Positions 30,224 through 37,648 of a DNA stretch of 64,000 nucleotides are shown here, piece after piece (within the stretch, counting starts at the first letter, position 1; each line of letters opens with the position of its first letter). Made by a program: the position numbers and the translations under genes. The notes under the pieces are model-generated. The model searched no databases. It saw nothing but the letters and a program-made list of their open reading frames with translations, and was not told where the DNA came from. The DNA lies in assembly GCF_003412455.1 (NCBI RefSeq), contig NZ_QTJU01000004.1, forward strand, positions 248,001 through 312,000, read 5' to 3'. Source of the DNA: Deminuibacter soli. Its GTDB lineage: Bacteria; Bacteroidota; Bacteroidia; Chitinophagales; Chitinophagaceae.

Positions 30224-30604
30224 ATGGCTCGTATTGCCGGTATAGATTTACCAAAGAACAAAAGAGGCGAAATTGGTCTTACCTACATTTTCGGTATTGG
30301 CCGTTCTACTGCTCAATACATTTTGACTAAAGCAGGTATTGACTTTAACAAAAAAGTAAACGAGTGGAACGACGATGAGCAGGCTGCTATCCGTACCATC
30401 ATCGGTAATGAAATCAAAACCGAAGGTGCACTGCGCAGTGAAGTTCAGATGAACATCAAACGCCTGCTGGATATCGCTTGTTACCGTGGTCTGCGTCACC
30501 GTAAAGGTTTGCCCGTTCGCGGTCAGCGCACACGTACCAACAGCCGTACAAGAAAAGGTAAACGTAAAACCGTTGCCGGTAAAAAGAAAGCACCTAAGAA
30601 ATAG
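30224..30604 (+). CDS. rpsM: 30S ribosomal protein S13
   Basis: 126 residues, full length. Typical S13 blocks: [31 protein letters not shown], and the C-terminal rRNA-binding tail [20 protein letters not shown] followed by a lysine/arginine-rich end. It sits at the head of the 30S and contacts the P-site tRNA and L5. No Shine-Dalgarno sequence precedes the ATG. Confidence 0.98.
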   Translation: MARIAGIDLPKNKRGEIGLTYIFGIGRSTAQYILTKAGIDFNKKVNEWNDDEQAAIRTIIGNEIKTEGALRSEVQMNIKRLLDIACYRGLRHRKGLPVRGQRTRTNSRTRKGKRKTVAGKKKAPKK

Positions 30605-30622
30605 TCTGAGGTTGCTCACAGG

Positions 30623-30641
30623 TTTCGGCAGGTTGCCGGAA
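30623..30641 (+). promoter_or_regulatory. Stem-loop in the rpsM-rpsK spacer
   Basis: TTTCGGCA (30623-30630) pairs with TGCCGGAA (30634-30641) through one G-U pair and a 3-nt loop. The spacer is 143 bp and contains no gene. Confidence 0.45.
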
Positions 30642-30747
30642 TTTGTATCGCTCTATTGTTCTTTATCATACAAAGCCGCCGGATAGTTCCATGCAAATGG
30701 AAAAGGAGGGGCCCCATTTTTAGAAGATTACCTTTAAACAAAGCAAA

Positions 30748-31158
30748 ATGGCTAAAACAGCTAAAGCTCAGAACAGCGCGAAAGCAGCTGCGAAGAAAAG
30801 GATAGTAAAAGTTGACGCGTATGGCGATGCTCATATCAGCGCTACTTTCAACAACGTAATTATTGCTCTTACCAATAAAACAGGTCAGGTTATCAGCTGG
30901 TCTTCAGCTGGTAAAATGGGCTTCCGTGGTTCTAAAAAGAACACACCGTATGCAGCCCAGATGGCCGCTGCAGATGCTGCTAAAGTAGCGCTGGACGCAG
31001 GTTTGAAAAGAGTTGACGTATATGTAAAAGGTCCCGGTTCAGGTCGTGAAGGCGCTATCCGCTCCCTGTCACAGTCTGGTATCGAGGTAGTAATGATCAA
31101 AGACGTCACACCTTTACCCCACAACGGTTGTCGCCCTCCCAAGAAAAGAAGGGTTTAA
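30748..31158 (+). CDS. rpsK: 30S ribosomal protein S11
   Basis: 136 residues with the conserved S11 core ([54 protein letters not shown]) and the canonical C-terminus [18 protein letters not shown]. Part of the 30S platform. A basic Ala/Lys-rich N-terminal extension of about 20 residues precedes the core. Confidence 0.98.
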   Translation: MAKTAKAQNSAKAAAKKRIVKVDAYGDAHISATFNNVIIALTNKTGQVISWSSAGKMGFRGSKKNTPYAAQMAAADAAKVALDAGLKRVDVYVKGPGSGREGAIRSLSQSGIEVVMIKDVTPLPHNGCRPPKKRRV

Positions 31159-31178
31159 TGATATAACTGAACATACAG

Positions 31179-31216
31179 CCAAATCCAAATGCCGCAACAC
31201 GGTGTTTGGATTTTGG
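31179..31216 (+). promoter_or_regulatory. Stem-loop in the rpsK-rpsD spacer, possible S4 control site
   Basis: CCAAATCCAAA (31179-31189) pairs with TTTGGATTTTGG (31205-31216) with one bulged T, and inside it CCG (31192-31194) pairs with CGG (31200-31202). A further CTGGCT / AGCCAG pairing lies downstream in the same 196-bp spacer. S4 is the autogenous regulator of alpha operons in several phyla, so a site ahead of rpsD is plausible, but this is inference. Confidence 0.45.
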
Positions 31217-31354
31217 TATTTGTAAATCCGGGTAGCACTGGCTTCGTCCGGAATGTTCAGCCAGGTTCTCACTAATTTAAAACAGGGTGTTTCATTCATT
31301 TTAGATTTTTACAGATGAAACGCCGACACTAAAAAATCACAAACTAAACAGAGT

Positions 31355-31960
31355 ATGGCACGTTACACAGGCCCCAAAACAAAGATCAGCCGCATTTTCG
31401 GTGAGCCGATCCTGGGCAATGGCAAATGGTTAGGCAAAAACAGCAATCCTCCCGGTCAGCACGGTGCTTCACGCAAACGTAAAACCCTGGGTGAATATGC
31501 TTTGCAGCTGAGAGAAAAACAGAAAGCCAAATACACTTACGGTGTATTAGAACGCCAGTTCCGCAACACTTTTGAAGAAGCTGCCCGTTTGAAAGGCGTA
31601 ACAGGTGAAAACCTGATTAAACTGCTCGAAGCCCGTCTTGACAACACTGTATTCCGTCTCGGCATCGCGCCCAGCCGTCCTGCAGCACGCCAGCTGGTAA
31701 GCCACAAACACGTAACCGTTAACGGCGTTATCGTGAATGTTCCTTCTTACCAGGTTCAGCCAGGTGATATCATCGGCCTGAAAGAAAAAAGCGAAGCAAA
31801 CACTGCACTGACCAGCCAGATCCGCGGCAAAAACCCCAAATTCAGCTGGTTGGATTGGAATGAAACAGAAAAACAGGGTACATTCATCACTTATCCTGAA
31901 AGGGAAAGCGTTCCTGAAAACATTAAGGAACAACTGATCGTCGAATTGTATTCTAAATAA
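31355..31960 (+). CDS. rpsD: 30S ribosomal protein S4
   Basis: 201 residues, the usual length. N-terminal MARYTGPKTKISRIFGEPI and the S4/RNA-binding domain (RLDNTVFRLGIAPSRPAARQLVSHKHVTVNG) are intact; the C-terminus ends PENIKEQLIVELYSK as in the family. No zinc-binding cysteines are present in the N-terminal part. Primary 16S-binding protein and, in other bacteria, the repressor of this operon. Spacers of 196 bp before and 144 bp after it, both with hairpins. Confidence 0.98.
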   Translation: MARYTGPKTKISRIFGEPILGNGKWLGKNSNPPGQHGASRKRKTLGEYALQLREKQKAKYTYGVLERQFRNTFEEAARLKGVTGENLIKLLEARLDNTVFRLGIAPSRPAARQLVSHKHVTVNGVIVNVPSYQVQPGDIIGLKEKSEANTALTSQIRGKNPKFSWLDWNETEKQGTFITYPERESVPENIKEQLIVELYSK

Positions 31961-31974
31961 TAGTATGCAGTGCG

Positions 31975-32073
31975 TAGTGAAAAGGTTCAAACCTTTTCAC
32001 TATATTCACTGCCGACCACCTGTACTGCACCCTTGCAGTACAACCATTGTTCAGCCTTCCCCACGAAGGCTGA
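31975..32073 (+). promoter_or_regulatory. Three consecutive perfect stem-loops in the rpsD-rpoA spacer
   Basis: Hairpin 1: TAGTGAAAAGG (31975-31985) / CCTTTTCACTA (31992-32002), 6-nt loop. Hairpin 2: TGTACTGCA (32021-32029) / TGCAGTACA (32034-32042), CCCT loop. Hairpin 3: TCAGCCTTC (32051-32059) / GAAGGCTGA (32065-32073), CCCAC loop. All are perfectly paired and none has a T tract, so they look like RNA processing, stability or protein-binding structures rather than terminators. Confidence 0.7.
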
Positions 32074-32104
32074 CTAACCAAAAAATTAAAATCCGGAGTA
32101 TAAA

Positions 32105-33103
32105 ATGGCCATTTTAAACTTCCAAAAGCCTGACAAGATCGTTTTGCAAAAGTCAACCGATTTTGAAGGTCAATTTGAGTTTCGTCCACTTGAGCCTGGT
32201 TTCGGCTTAACCATCGGTAACGCTTTGCGCAGGGTGTTGCTGAGTTCATTAGAAGGTTATGCCATCGTAGGTATCAAGATGGAAGGGGTAGACCACGAGT
32301 TTGCCACAATCAAAGGTGTTACAGAAGATGTAACCGAAATTATCCTGAACCTGAAACAGGTTCGGTTTAAGAAAGTAGTTGAGCATGATATTGCCAGCGA
32401 AAAAATTACCATCTCTATCAAAAACAAAGGTGAGTTTACCGCCGCCAACATCGGTGAAGCTACTCAGAGCTTCCAGGTAATGAACCCTGAGCTGGTTATC
32501 TGCACAATGGATCCCTCTGCCAAACTCGATGTTGAATTCACCATCGCCAAAGGCCGCGGTTACGTTCCTGCAGAAGAAAACAAAGTTAAAGACGCTCCGT
32601 TTGGTTATATCCCCATCGATTCAATTCATACGCCCATCAAAAATGTGAAGTATGGTATTGAAAACTACCGTGTGGAACAAAGAACCGACTACGAGAAACT
32701 GATCCTGGAAGTTGCTACAGATGGTACCATCCATCCTGAAGAAGCGGTTAAACAGGCTTCACGTATTCTCATCCAGCACCTGATGATCATCACCGACGAA
32801 AACATCACTTTCGACAACAAAGAAGACAAGAAAGAAGATGTGGTGGATGAGCAGGTACTGCAGCTGCGCAAAGTATTGAAAACACCACTCGAAGATCTCG
32901 ATCTGAGCGTACGTGCTTTCAACTGCTTAAAAGCAGCAAAAATCAACAGCCTGAGCGAACTGGTACAGTACGAACAGGAAGACCTGATGAAGTTCCGCAA
33001 CTTCGGTCAGAAATCACTCAGCGAAATTGAACAGGTACTCACAGAGCGCGGTCTGCACTTTGGTATGGACCTGAGCAAACTGGGTTTAGATAACCTGGAT
33101 TAA
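32105..33103 (+). CDS. rpoA: DNA-directed RNA polymerase subunit alpha
   Basis: 332 residues. The N-terminal domain (about 1-230) has the assembly motifs [20 protein letters not shown] and [18 protein letters not shown]. The C-terminal domain (about 255-330) has the two helix-hairpin-helix segments [17 protein letters not shown] and [17 protein letters not shown], which bind UP elements and activators. A GGAG 8 bp before the ATG resembles a Shine-Dalgarno sequence, which is unusual for this phylum. Confidence 0.98.
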   Translation: MAILNFQKPDKIVLQKSTDFEGQFEFRPLEPGFGLTIGNALRRVLLSSLEGYAIVGIKMEGVDHEFATIKGVTEDVTEIILNLKQVRFKKVVEHDIASEKITISIKNKGEFTAANIGEATQSFQVMNPELVICTMDPSAKLDVEFTIAKGRGYVPAEENKVKDAPFGYIPIDSIHTPIKNVKYGIENYRVEQRTDYEKLILEVATDGTIHPEEAVKQASRILIQHLMIITDENITFDNKEDKKEDVVDEQVLQLRKVLKTPLEDLDLSVRAFNCLKAAKINSLSELVQYEQEDLMKFRNFGQKSLSEIEQVLTERGLHFGMDLSKLGLDNLD

Positions 33104-33186
33104 ATAAGTTGCACGTTTGAAGATTTAAAGAGGAACGTTAAACATGAAACTTTGAACCTTTAAAAAAGTGAACGTTTTATAAACAC

Positions 33187-33215
33187 AGTCCGTAATTCCT
33201 GGCACGGTGCGGACT
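33187..33215 (+). promoter_or_regulatory. Stem-loop in the rpoA-rplQ spacer
   Basis: AGTCCG (33187-33192) pairs with CGGACT (33210-33215) around a 17-nt loop, 16 bp before the rplQ start. Confidence 0.35.
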
Positions 33216-33231
33216 ACAAAATCAAAATGCC

Positions 33232-33756
33232 ATGCGTCACGGAGACAAAATCAACAATCTGGGCCGTAAAAAAGCCCACAGGGAAGCATTACTGGCTAAC
33301 TTAGCCAGCCAGCTGATTACACACAAACGTATTGTTACCACTTTGGCTAAAGCTAAAGCCCTGCGTACTTACGTTGAACCGCTGATTACCAAAACCAAAA
33401 AGAATGGTAACGAAGCGCAGATCAGCCACCAGCACCGTATCGTGTTTAGCTACCTTCAGGACAAAGCTGCTGTAAAAGAACTGTTTACAGTGATCGCTCC
33501 TAAAGTTGCTGCCCGCCCCGGTGGTTACACACGTATCCTGAAATTAGGCATCCGTGTAGGTGACAATGCCGAAACTGCAATGATTGAACTGGTTGATTTC
33601 AACGAAATTTACGGTAAATCAGTTGCCAAATCTGCTGAACCAGCCAAGAAAACGCGCCGCTCTGGTGGTAGCCGTAAAAAAGCTGAAACTAAAGCAGAAG
33701 CTGCTGAAGAAGCAACACCAGTTGAAGAAACTAAACCTGAAGCAGCTGCTGAATAA
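33232..33756 (+). CDS. rplQ: 50S ribosomal protein L17 with acidic/basic C-terminal tail
   Basis: 174 residues. The core ([20 protein letters not shown] to [13 protein letters not shown], about 125 residues) is a complete L17. The remaining roughly 50 residues form a low-complexity tail: first basic ([14 protein letters not shown]), then acidic, rich in Ala and Glu. Such tails are known on L17 of some Bacteroidota; E. coli L17 ends near residue 127. Last ribosomal gene of the operon, followed by a strong terminator. Confidence 0.97.
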   Translation: MRHGDKINNLGRKKAHREALLANLASQLITHKRIVTTLAKAKALRTYVEPLITKTKKNGNEAQISHQHRIVFSYLQDKAAVKELFTVIAPKVAARPGGYTRILKLGIRVGDNAETAMIELVDFNEIYGKSVAKSAEPAKKTRRSGGSRKKAETKAEAAEEATPVEETKPEAAAE

Positions 33757-33800
33757 TGCGTTGGCACGATCCACATATTATCACAGATCTTCATTGAATA

Positions 33801-33834
33801 AAAGGCAAAACTGTTTTTCAGTTTTGCCTTTTTT
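33801..33834 (+). terminator. Intrinsic terminator of the alpha operon
   Basis: Perfect 13-bp stem AAAGGCAAAACTG (33801-33813) / CAGTTTTGCCTTT (33819-33831), five-T loop and a T tract; 45 bp after rplQ. Confidence 0.95.
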
Positions 33835-33857
33835 ATAAGTACGAAAGTGAGCACCGG

Positions 33858-33891
33858 TGAATAGTGAATAGTGAATAGTCAATAGTGAATA
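33858..33891. repeat. Heptanucleotide short tandem repeat (TGAATAG)
   Basis: TGAATAG at 33858, 33865 and 33872, TCAATAG at 33879 and TGAATAA at 33886, an exact 7-bp period. A related array lies in the opposite orientation at 53184-53210 and a two-unit trace at 60078. Confidence 0.8.
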
Positions 33892-34019
33892 AATACAGAT
33901 TGCCTCTGTTCGCAGGATCATTGACACTGACGATTCACGTTTTGCCTGCCGGTTGAAAACTTTAGAACAATATTTCATAATTAAGCGCTTTTTTTGCAAA
34001 AAAAATCACAGATATAGCA

Positions 34020-35114
34020 ATGCCCCAGACACAATCTGCTCTTTTACTGTTAGCTGACGGAAATGTTTTTCATGGTAAAGCCTTTGGGAAAATAGGTACC
34101 ACCACCGGTGAAATCTGTTTTAATACAGGAATGACGGGATACCAGGAAGTATTTACTGACCCCAGTTATGCAGGCCAGGTGCTGATTATGAACAACGTGC
34201 ATGTTGGCAATTATGGCATTAACCAGGTAGATACCGAAAGCACCAGTGTAAAAATCCGTGGTCTCATCGGCCGTAACCTCGAAGAGCGTTTCTCCCGTTA
34301 TCAGGCTACCGATTCGCTGGACAACTACCTGAAGCAAAACAATATCGTTGCCATTGAAGGCATCGATACCCGTGCACTTGTAGCGCATATCCGTACCAAA
34401 GGCGCTATGAACTGTATTATTTCTTCCGAAATACTGGATGTTGACCAGCTGAAAGCCGAACTGGGCAAAGTGCCCGATATGGACGGTCTTGAACTGGCCA
34501 GCGAAGTAAGTACCAGCGAAGAATATGAAATGGGTGATCCTGCATCTGCCCTGAAAGTGGCGGTGCTTGATTTTGGTGTGAAACGCAACATCCTGCAGTG
34601 CCTGGTAGACAGGGGTGCGCATGTGCGTGTACATCCTGCCAAAACACCCATTAGCCGTTTGAAAGAATTTAACCCGAACGGTTATTTCATCTCCAACGGC
34701 CCCGGCGACCCCGCAGCCATGCCTTATGCAGTGGAAACCCTGAAAGAAATACTGAAAGAAGAAAAGCCTTTGTTCGGTATTTGCTTGGGTCACCAGCTGC
34801 TGGCCCTGGCCAATGGCATCCCTACTTTTAAAATGCATCATGGCCACAGGGGATTGAACCACCCGGTGAAAAACCTGGTAACAGGCAAAAGCGAGATCAC
34901 TACACAGAACCACGGTTTTGGTGTTGACCCTGCTGCGGTGCGCAATCACCCGGAAGTAGAGGTTACACACGTAAACCTGAACGATGAATCAATAGAAGGC
35001 ATACGCCTGAAGAACAAACCTGCTTTCAGCGTGCAGTATCACCCCGAAAGCACACCTGGTCCGTTCGACAGCCGTTACCTGTTTGATGACTTCGTGGCAC
35101 TGATGACGAAATAA
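34020..35114 (+). CDS. carA: Carbamoyl-phosphate synthase small (glutaminase) subunit
   Basis: 364 residues. The N-terminal CPSase domain has GTTTGEICFNTGMTGYQEV and the C-terminal class I glutamine amidotransferase domain has the nucleophile Cys255 in FGICLGHQLL, with His341 and Glu343 in YHPESTPGP, giving an intact triad. It supplies ammonia from glutamine to CarB for arginine and pyrimidine synthesis. carB is not in the window. Position after rplQ is common in Bacteroidota. It is separated from rplQ by a terminator and a heptamer repeat, so it should have its own promoter, which I could not identify. Confidence 0.97.
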   Translation: MPQTQSALLLLADGNVFHGKAFGKIGTTTGEICFNTGMTGYQEVFTDPSYAGQVLIMNNVHVGNYGINQVDTESTSVKIRGLIGRNLEERFSRYQATDSLDNYLKQNNIVAIEGIDTRALVAHIRTKGAMNCIISSEILDVDQLKAELGKVPDMDGLELASEVSTSEEYEMGDPASALKVAVLDFGVKRNILQCLVDRGAHVRVHPAKTPISRLKEFNPNGYFISNGPGDPAAMPYAVETLKEILKEEKPLFGICLGHQLLALANGIPTFKMHHGHRGLNHPVKNLVTGKSEITTQNHGFGVDPAAVRNHPEVEVTHVNLNDESIEGIRLKNKPAFSVQYHPESTPGPFDSRYLFDDFVALMTK

Positions 35115-35133
35115 TTCACAGCAGTTGAATAAG

Positions 35134-35166
35134 AAAAAGTCCATACCGGCTGGTATGGACTTTTTT
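35134..35166 (+). terminator. Intrinsic terminator of carA
   Basis: Perfect stem AAAAAGTCCATACC (35134-35147) / GGTATGGACTTTTT (35152-35165), GGCT tetraloop, T tract; 19 bp after the stop. Confidence 0.93.
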
Positions 35167-35197
35167 ATGTGGTAAGGTGAAGGACAGTTGCGGGTAC

Positions 35198-35225
35198 AAA
35201 AAGGCCGCACCAGTGCTGGTACGGC
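35198..35225 (-). terminator. Intrinsic terminator for the minus-strand small gene
   Basis: On the minus strand GCCGTACCAG / CTGGTGCGGC (35216-35225 / 35204-35213, one mismatch, 2-nt loop) is followed by CCTTTTTG, 21 bp after the stop of the 35.2-35.5 kb gene. Confidence 0.75.
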
Positions 35226-35246
35226 AAACACGTTGGTTGTTTCAAG

Positions 35247-35537
35247 CTAATTCATTTGCAGCGTAGGCATGCGGAACACCTGCCCGTCGTATATCTGCAG
35301 CTCTTCAATTTCGTAGCGCCAGTACGGGTATAGCGGTGATTTGGCCAGGTACTGGTCAGCATCTGCCTTTGACAGTGCATTGATGGTGATCCATACCGTT
35401 TGCGATTCCATGCTCACGGCATAACTGTCTATCACCTGCTTGTTAATGAGATAATTGATGTACGTTCTGTGCGGGGGCAGCAGCGACATAAAATCCTTAT
35501 CCATTTCGAAATGTACAATCGCCTGAAATCTTTTCAT
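35247..35537 (-). CDS. Small hypothetical protein, YciI/muconolactone-isomerase-like pattern
   Basis: 96 residues from the ATG complementary to 35535-35537; ten more codons upstream have only a TTG start. The sequence MKRFQAIVHFEMD, LLPPHRTYINYLINKQVIDSY and ALSKADADQYLAKSPLYPY suggests a beta-alpha-beta ferredoxin-like fold as in YciI or muconolactone isomerase dimers, but conserved catalytic residues were not verified. It lies 86 bp downstream of another small minus-strand gene and ends at its own terminator. Function unknown. Confidence 0.65.
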   Translation of the reverse strand: MKRFQAIVHFEMDKDFMSLLPPHRTYINYLINKQVIDSYAVSMESQTVWITINALSKADADQYLAKSPLYPYWRYEIEELQIYDGQVFRMPTLQMN

Positions 35538-35623
35538 GCTGACAGTATTGTGAAAGCGGCCAGACAAGCGGGTGGGCCTGCCTGGCGTATCGGTTGCTAC
35601 GATGGTAACAGGTTGAACGCTGC

Positions 35624-35893
35624 TTATTCCTCGTCTTCTTCATAATCGTACGTGTCCTGGGTGCTGTTATACACCTCTTGCCAGTCACGCACCACGTTAT
35701 CACTCAGCAGCTCGATGATGTCGAAAATGGGATCGGTTTTTTTCTTCCATTCCATTACTTCTTCTTCACCATACTTGCATACATACATGCAGTAGTCGGA
35801 AGCTACAGAAATATGCACCATCATCAGCGGTGCATTTTCCTTTTCCTGAATCAGGTAATAACAACCAGGCTCCAGCAAAGCATAAGAAAACAT
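35624..35893 (-). CDS. Small acidic hypothetical protein
   Basis: 89 residues, family not recognised. MFSYALLEPGCYYLIQEKEN opens a likely beta-rich domain; the end is strongly acidic (TQDTYDYEEDEE). No signal peptide. The ATG is preceded by AAGGAG with a 7-nt spacing, a near-perfect Shine-Dalgarno sequence, which is rare in this phylum and supports the start. A candidate promoter (TAATTTTG) lies about 135 bp upstream. Probably cotranscribed with the next small gene. Confidence 0.65.
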   Translation of the reverse strand: MFSYALLEPGCYYLIQEKENAPLMMVHISVASDYCMYVCKYGEEEVMEWKKKTDPIFDIIELLSDNVVRDWQEVYNSTQDTYDYEEDEE

Positions 35894-36028
35894 ATAAACT
35901 CCTTCTCTTTTTAATCAAATAAATCAATTCAATGGCCTAAGCTGAATTTAATGGGCTCGTCGTCAGATTTAATGGGATAGCAAGTTGGAGTTAGGTTAGT
36001 TCCCTGTGGGGTTAAGCACCGGGAGGGA

Positions 36029-36036
36029 CAAAATTA
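36029..36036 (-). promoter_or_regulatory. Candidate -7 box TAATTTTG
   Basis: Perfect TAnnTTTG on the minus strand in the 295-bp gap between mtaB and the small acidic gene. The gap otherwise holds a direct repeat ATTTAATGGG (near 35946 and 35970) and no gene. No good -33 element was found. Confidence 0.4.
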
Positions 36037-36188
36037 AGGCAAAAAAACGGACCGGAAAGCGGGGACAACAATTCTTTAAGGATAAGTTTTTATATGTAAA
36101 TCAGCTTATTACGTATAATAACCATCCTGTTTTCAAACCTGCTGAAAACCACCTATACAATGTACAAATTTACCATGAGTAGCGGCTG

Positions 36189-37463
36189 CTATACGGCCCA
36201 TTCAACGATTTCGTTGGCCATTTTTTCCTGGTAGGGGGCGGTAATGCGGATATAATTGTCAGTATAACCCTCCATCATGCCATTTTTGTCGTGCCCTTCG
36301 AACAGCACCTTGCGTTTTTGGCCCTGGTGCTGGCTGGTGAAGTACTGCATTTTCATGTAGGAGAGGTTGCGCAGGGTTTTATTGCGTTCGTGGCGCACAT
36401 TTACCGGTATAACCGGTTGAATATCCAGCGCATGCGTGTTTGCCCTTTCAGAATAGGTAAATACATGCAGGTAAGAGATATCGAGGCTGTGTAAGAAGTC
36501 GAATGTTTCTTTAAAGTACTCGTCAGTTTCGCCGGGGAAGCCAACGATGACGTCTACACCAATGGCGCAATGCGGCATCAGTTCTTTAATCAGCTGCACG
36601 CGCTCGGCATAAAGCTCGCGCTTGTAACGGCGGCGCATCATACCCAGTATGTGGTTGCTGCCGCTTTGCAGGGGAATATGGAAGTGCGGCATGAACTTGC
36701 TGCTGGCTGCCACAAAGCGGATAATGTCGCTGGATAACAGGTTGGGTTCAATGGAAGAAATGCGGTAACGCTCAATGCCTGCTACCTTGTCGAGGGCCTG
36801 CACCAGTTCATAAAAGCTTTCTTCGCTCTTTTTGTTGCCATCAGGGCCTTTACCAAAATCGCCCAGGTTTACACCGGTGAGCACTATCTCTTTCACACCT
36901 TTAGCGGCCAGCTCTTCAGCATTGCGCACCACGTTTTCTATCCGGTCACTGCGGCTTTTGCCACGGGCCATGGGGATGGTGCAGAAAGAACAGGTATAAT
37001 CACAGCCATCCTGCACTTTTAAAAACGTGCGGGTGCGGTCGTTCACAGACCAGGAGGCATTGAACCCGGTAATATCTTCAATATCGCAACTGCTTATTTT
37101 GGCAGAATCGCCCTTGGCCAGTTCGCGGAGATGCTGGCCGATGTTGAATTTTTCTGCTGCGCCAAGCACCAAGTCAACCCCGGGAATTTCGGATATCTCC
37201 CTGGGTTTCAGCTGGGCATAACAGCCGGTGATCACCACCAGGCTTTCAGGGGCTTTGCGCTGGATGCGGCGTACCAGCTGGCGGCATTCCTTGTCAGCGT
37301 TGTCTGTAACAGAACAGGTGTTGATGACATATACGTCCGCAAAATCTTCAAATTCCTTCTTCTCAAAACCATCATTTTCAAGCATCCGCGACAGGGTGGA
37401 TGTTTCAGAAAAATTCAGTTTACAACCCAGTGTGTGAAATGCTACAGAACGCCTCTTTTCCAT
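36189..37463 (-). CDS. mtaB: tRNA t6A37 methylthiotransferase
   Basis: 424 residues from the ATG complementary to 37461-37463; nine upstream codons are also open but less conserved. It adds a methylthio group to N6-threonylcarbamoyladenosine at tRNA position 37. N-terminal MTTase cysteines are Cys14 (HTLGCKLN), Cys50 (VINTCSVTDNAD) and Cys81 (VVITGCYAQ), ligands of the auxiliary 4Fe-4S cluster. The radical-SAM motif is Cys154, Cys158, Cys161 (CDYTCSFC). A C-terminal TRAM-like region follows. HTLGCKLN and the CS-V-T spacing match MtaB rather than MiaB or RimO. The -7 box ends 4 nt before the ATG. Confidence 0.93.
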   Translation of the reverse strand: MEKRRSVAFHTLGCKLNFSETSTLSRMLENDGFEKKEFEDFADVYVINTCSVTDNADKECRQLVRRIQRKAPESLVVITGCYAQLKPREISEIPGVDLVLGAAEKFNIGQHLRELAKGDSAKISSCDIEDITGFNASWSVNDRTRTFLKVQDGCDYTCSFCTIPMARGKSRSDRIENVVRNAEELAAKGVKEIVLTGVNLGDFGKGPDGNKKSEESFYELVQALDKVAGIERYRISSIEPNLLSSDIIRFVAASSKFMPHFHIPLQSGSNHILGMMRRRYKRELYAERVQLIKELMPHCAIGVDVIVGFPGETDEYFKETFDFLHSLDISYLHVFTYSERANTHALDIQPVIPVNVRHERNKTLRNLSYMKMQYFTSQHQGQKRKVLFEGHDKNGMMEGYTDNYIRITAPYQEKMANEIVEWAV

Positions 37464-37467
37464 CGCG

Positions 37468-37475
37468 CGAAGATA
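37468..37475 (-). promoter_or_regulatory. -7 box of mtaB, leaderless arrangement
   Basis: TATCTTCG on the minus strand, one mismatch from TAnnTTTG, followed by CGCG and the ATG. The spacing matches the boxes before the genes at 53587 and 54997. Confidence 0.5.
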
Positions 37476-37526
37476 CGAAAATGATGGCATCTATGGTTTT
37501 ATGGCTTTATTGCTGAAACCATCGGG

Positions 37527-37549
37527 CCATTTACCCATCTAACCATTTG
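37527..37549. repeat. Octanucleotide repeat (CCATnTnA), 3 units, with inverted ATGG copies nearby
   Basis: CCAT at 37527, 37535 and 37543 (8-bp period). ATGG occurs in the opposite sense at 37484, 37493 and 37501, so ATGGTTT (37493) and AAACCAT (37517) can pair as a hairpin. Confidence 0.65.
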
Positions 37550-37648
37550 TTCCCAATTTTTTCCTAAAATACTTGGGCGGCTTTATAGTAAGAAAAAGGA
37601 TGATTAGTTTAACTATTCTTCTTCCCTTACTTAAATTAACCATACACC

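Noticed and set aside
34050-34970. 306-codon antisense frame in carA
   Set aside because: Shadow of a strongly conserved gene; no protein-like motifs.
35134-35225. Adjacent hairpins after carA as one regulatory element
   Set aside because: They resolve into two terminators, one for each convergent gene.
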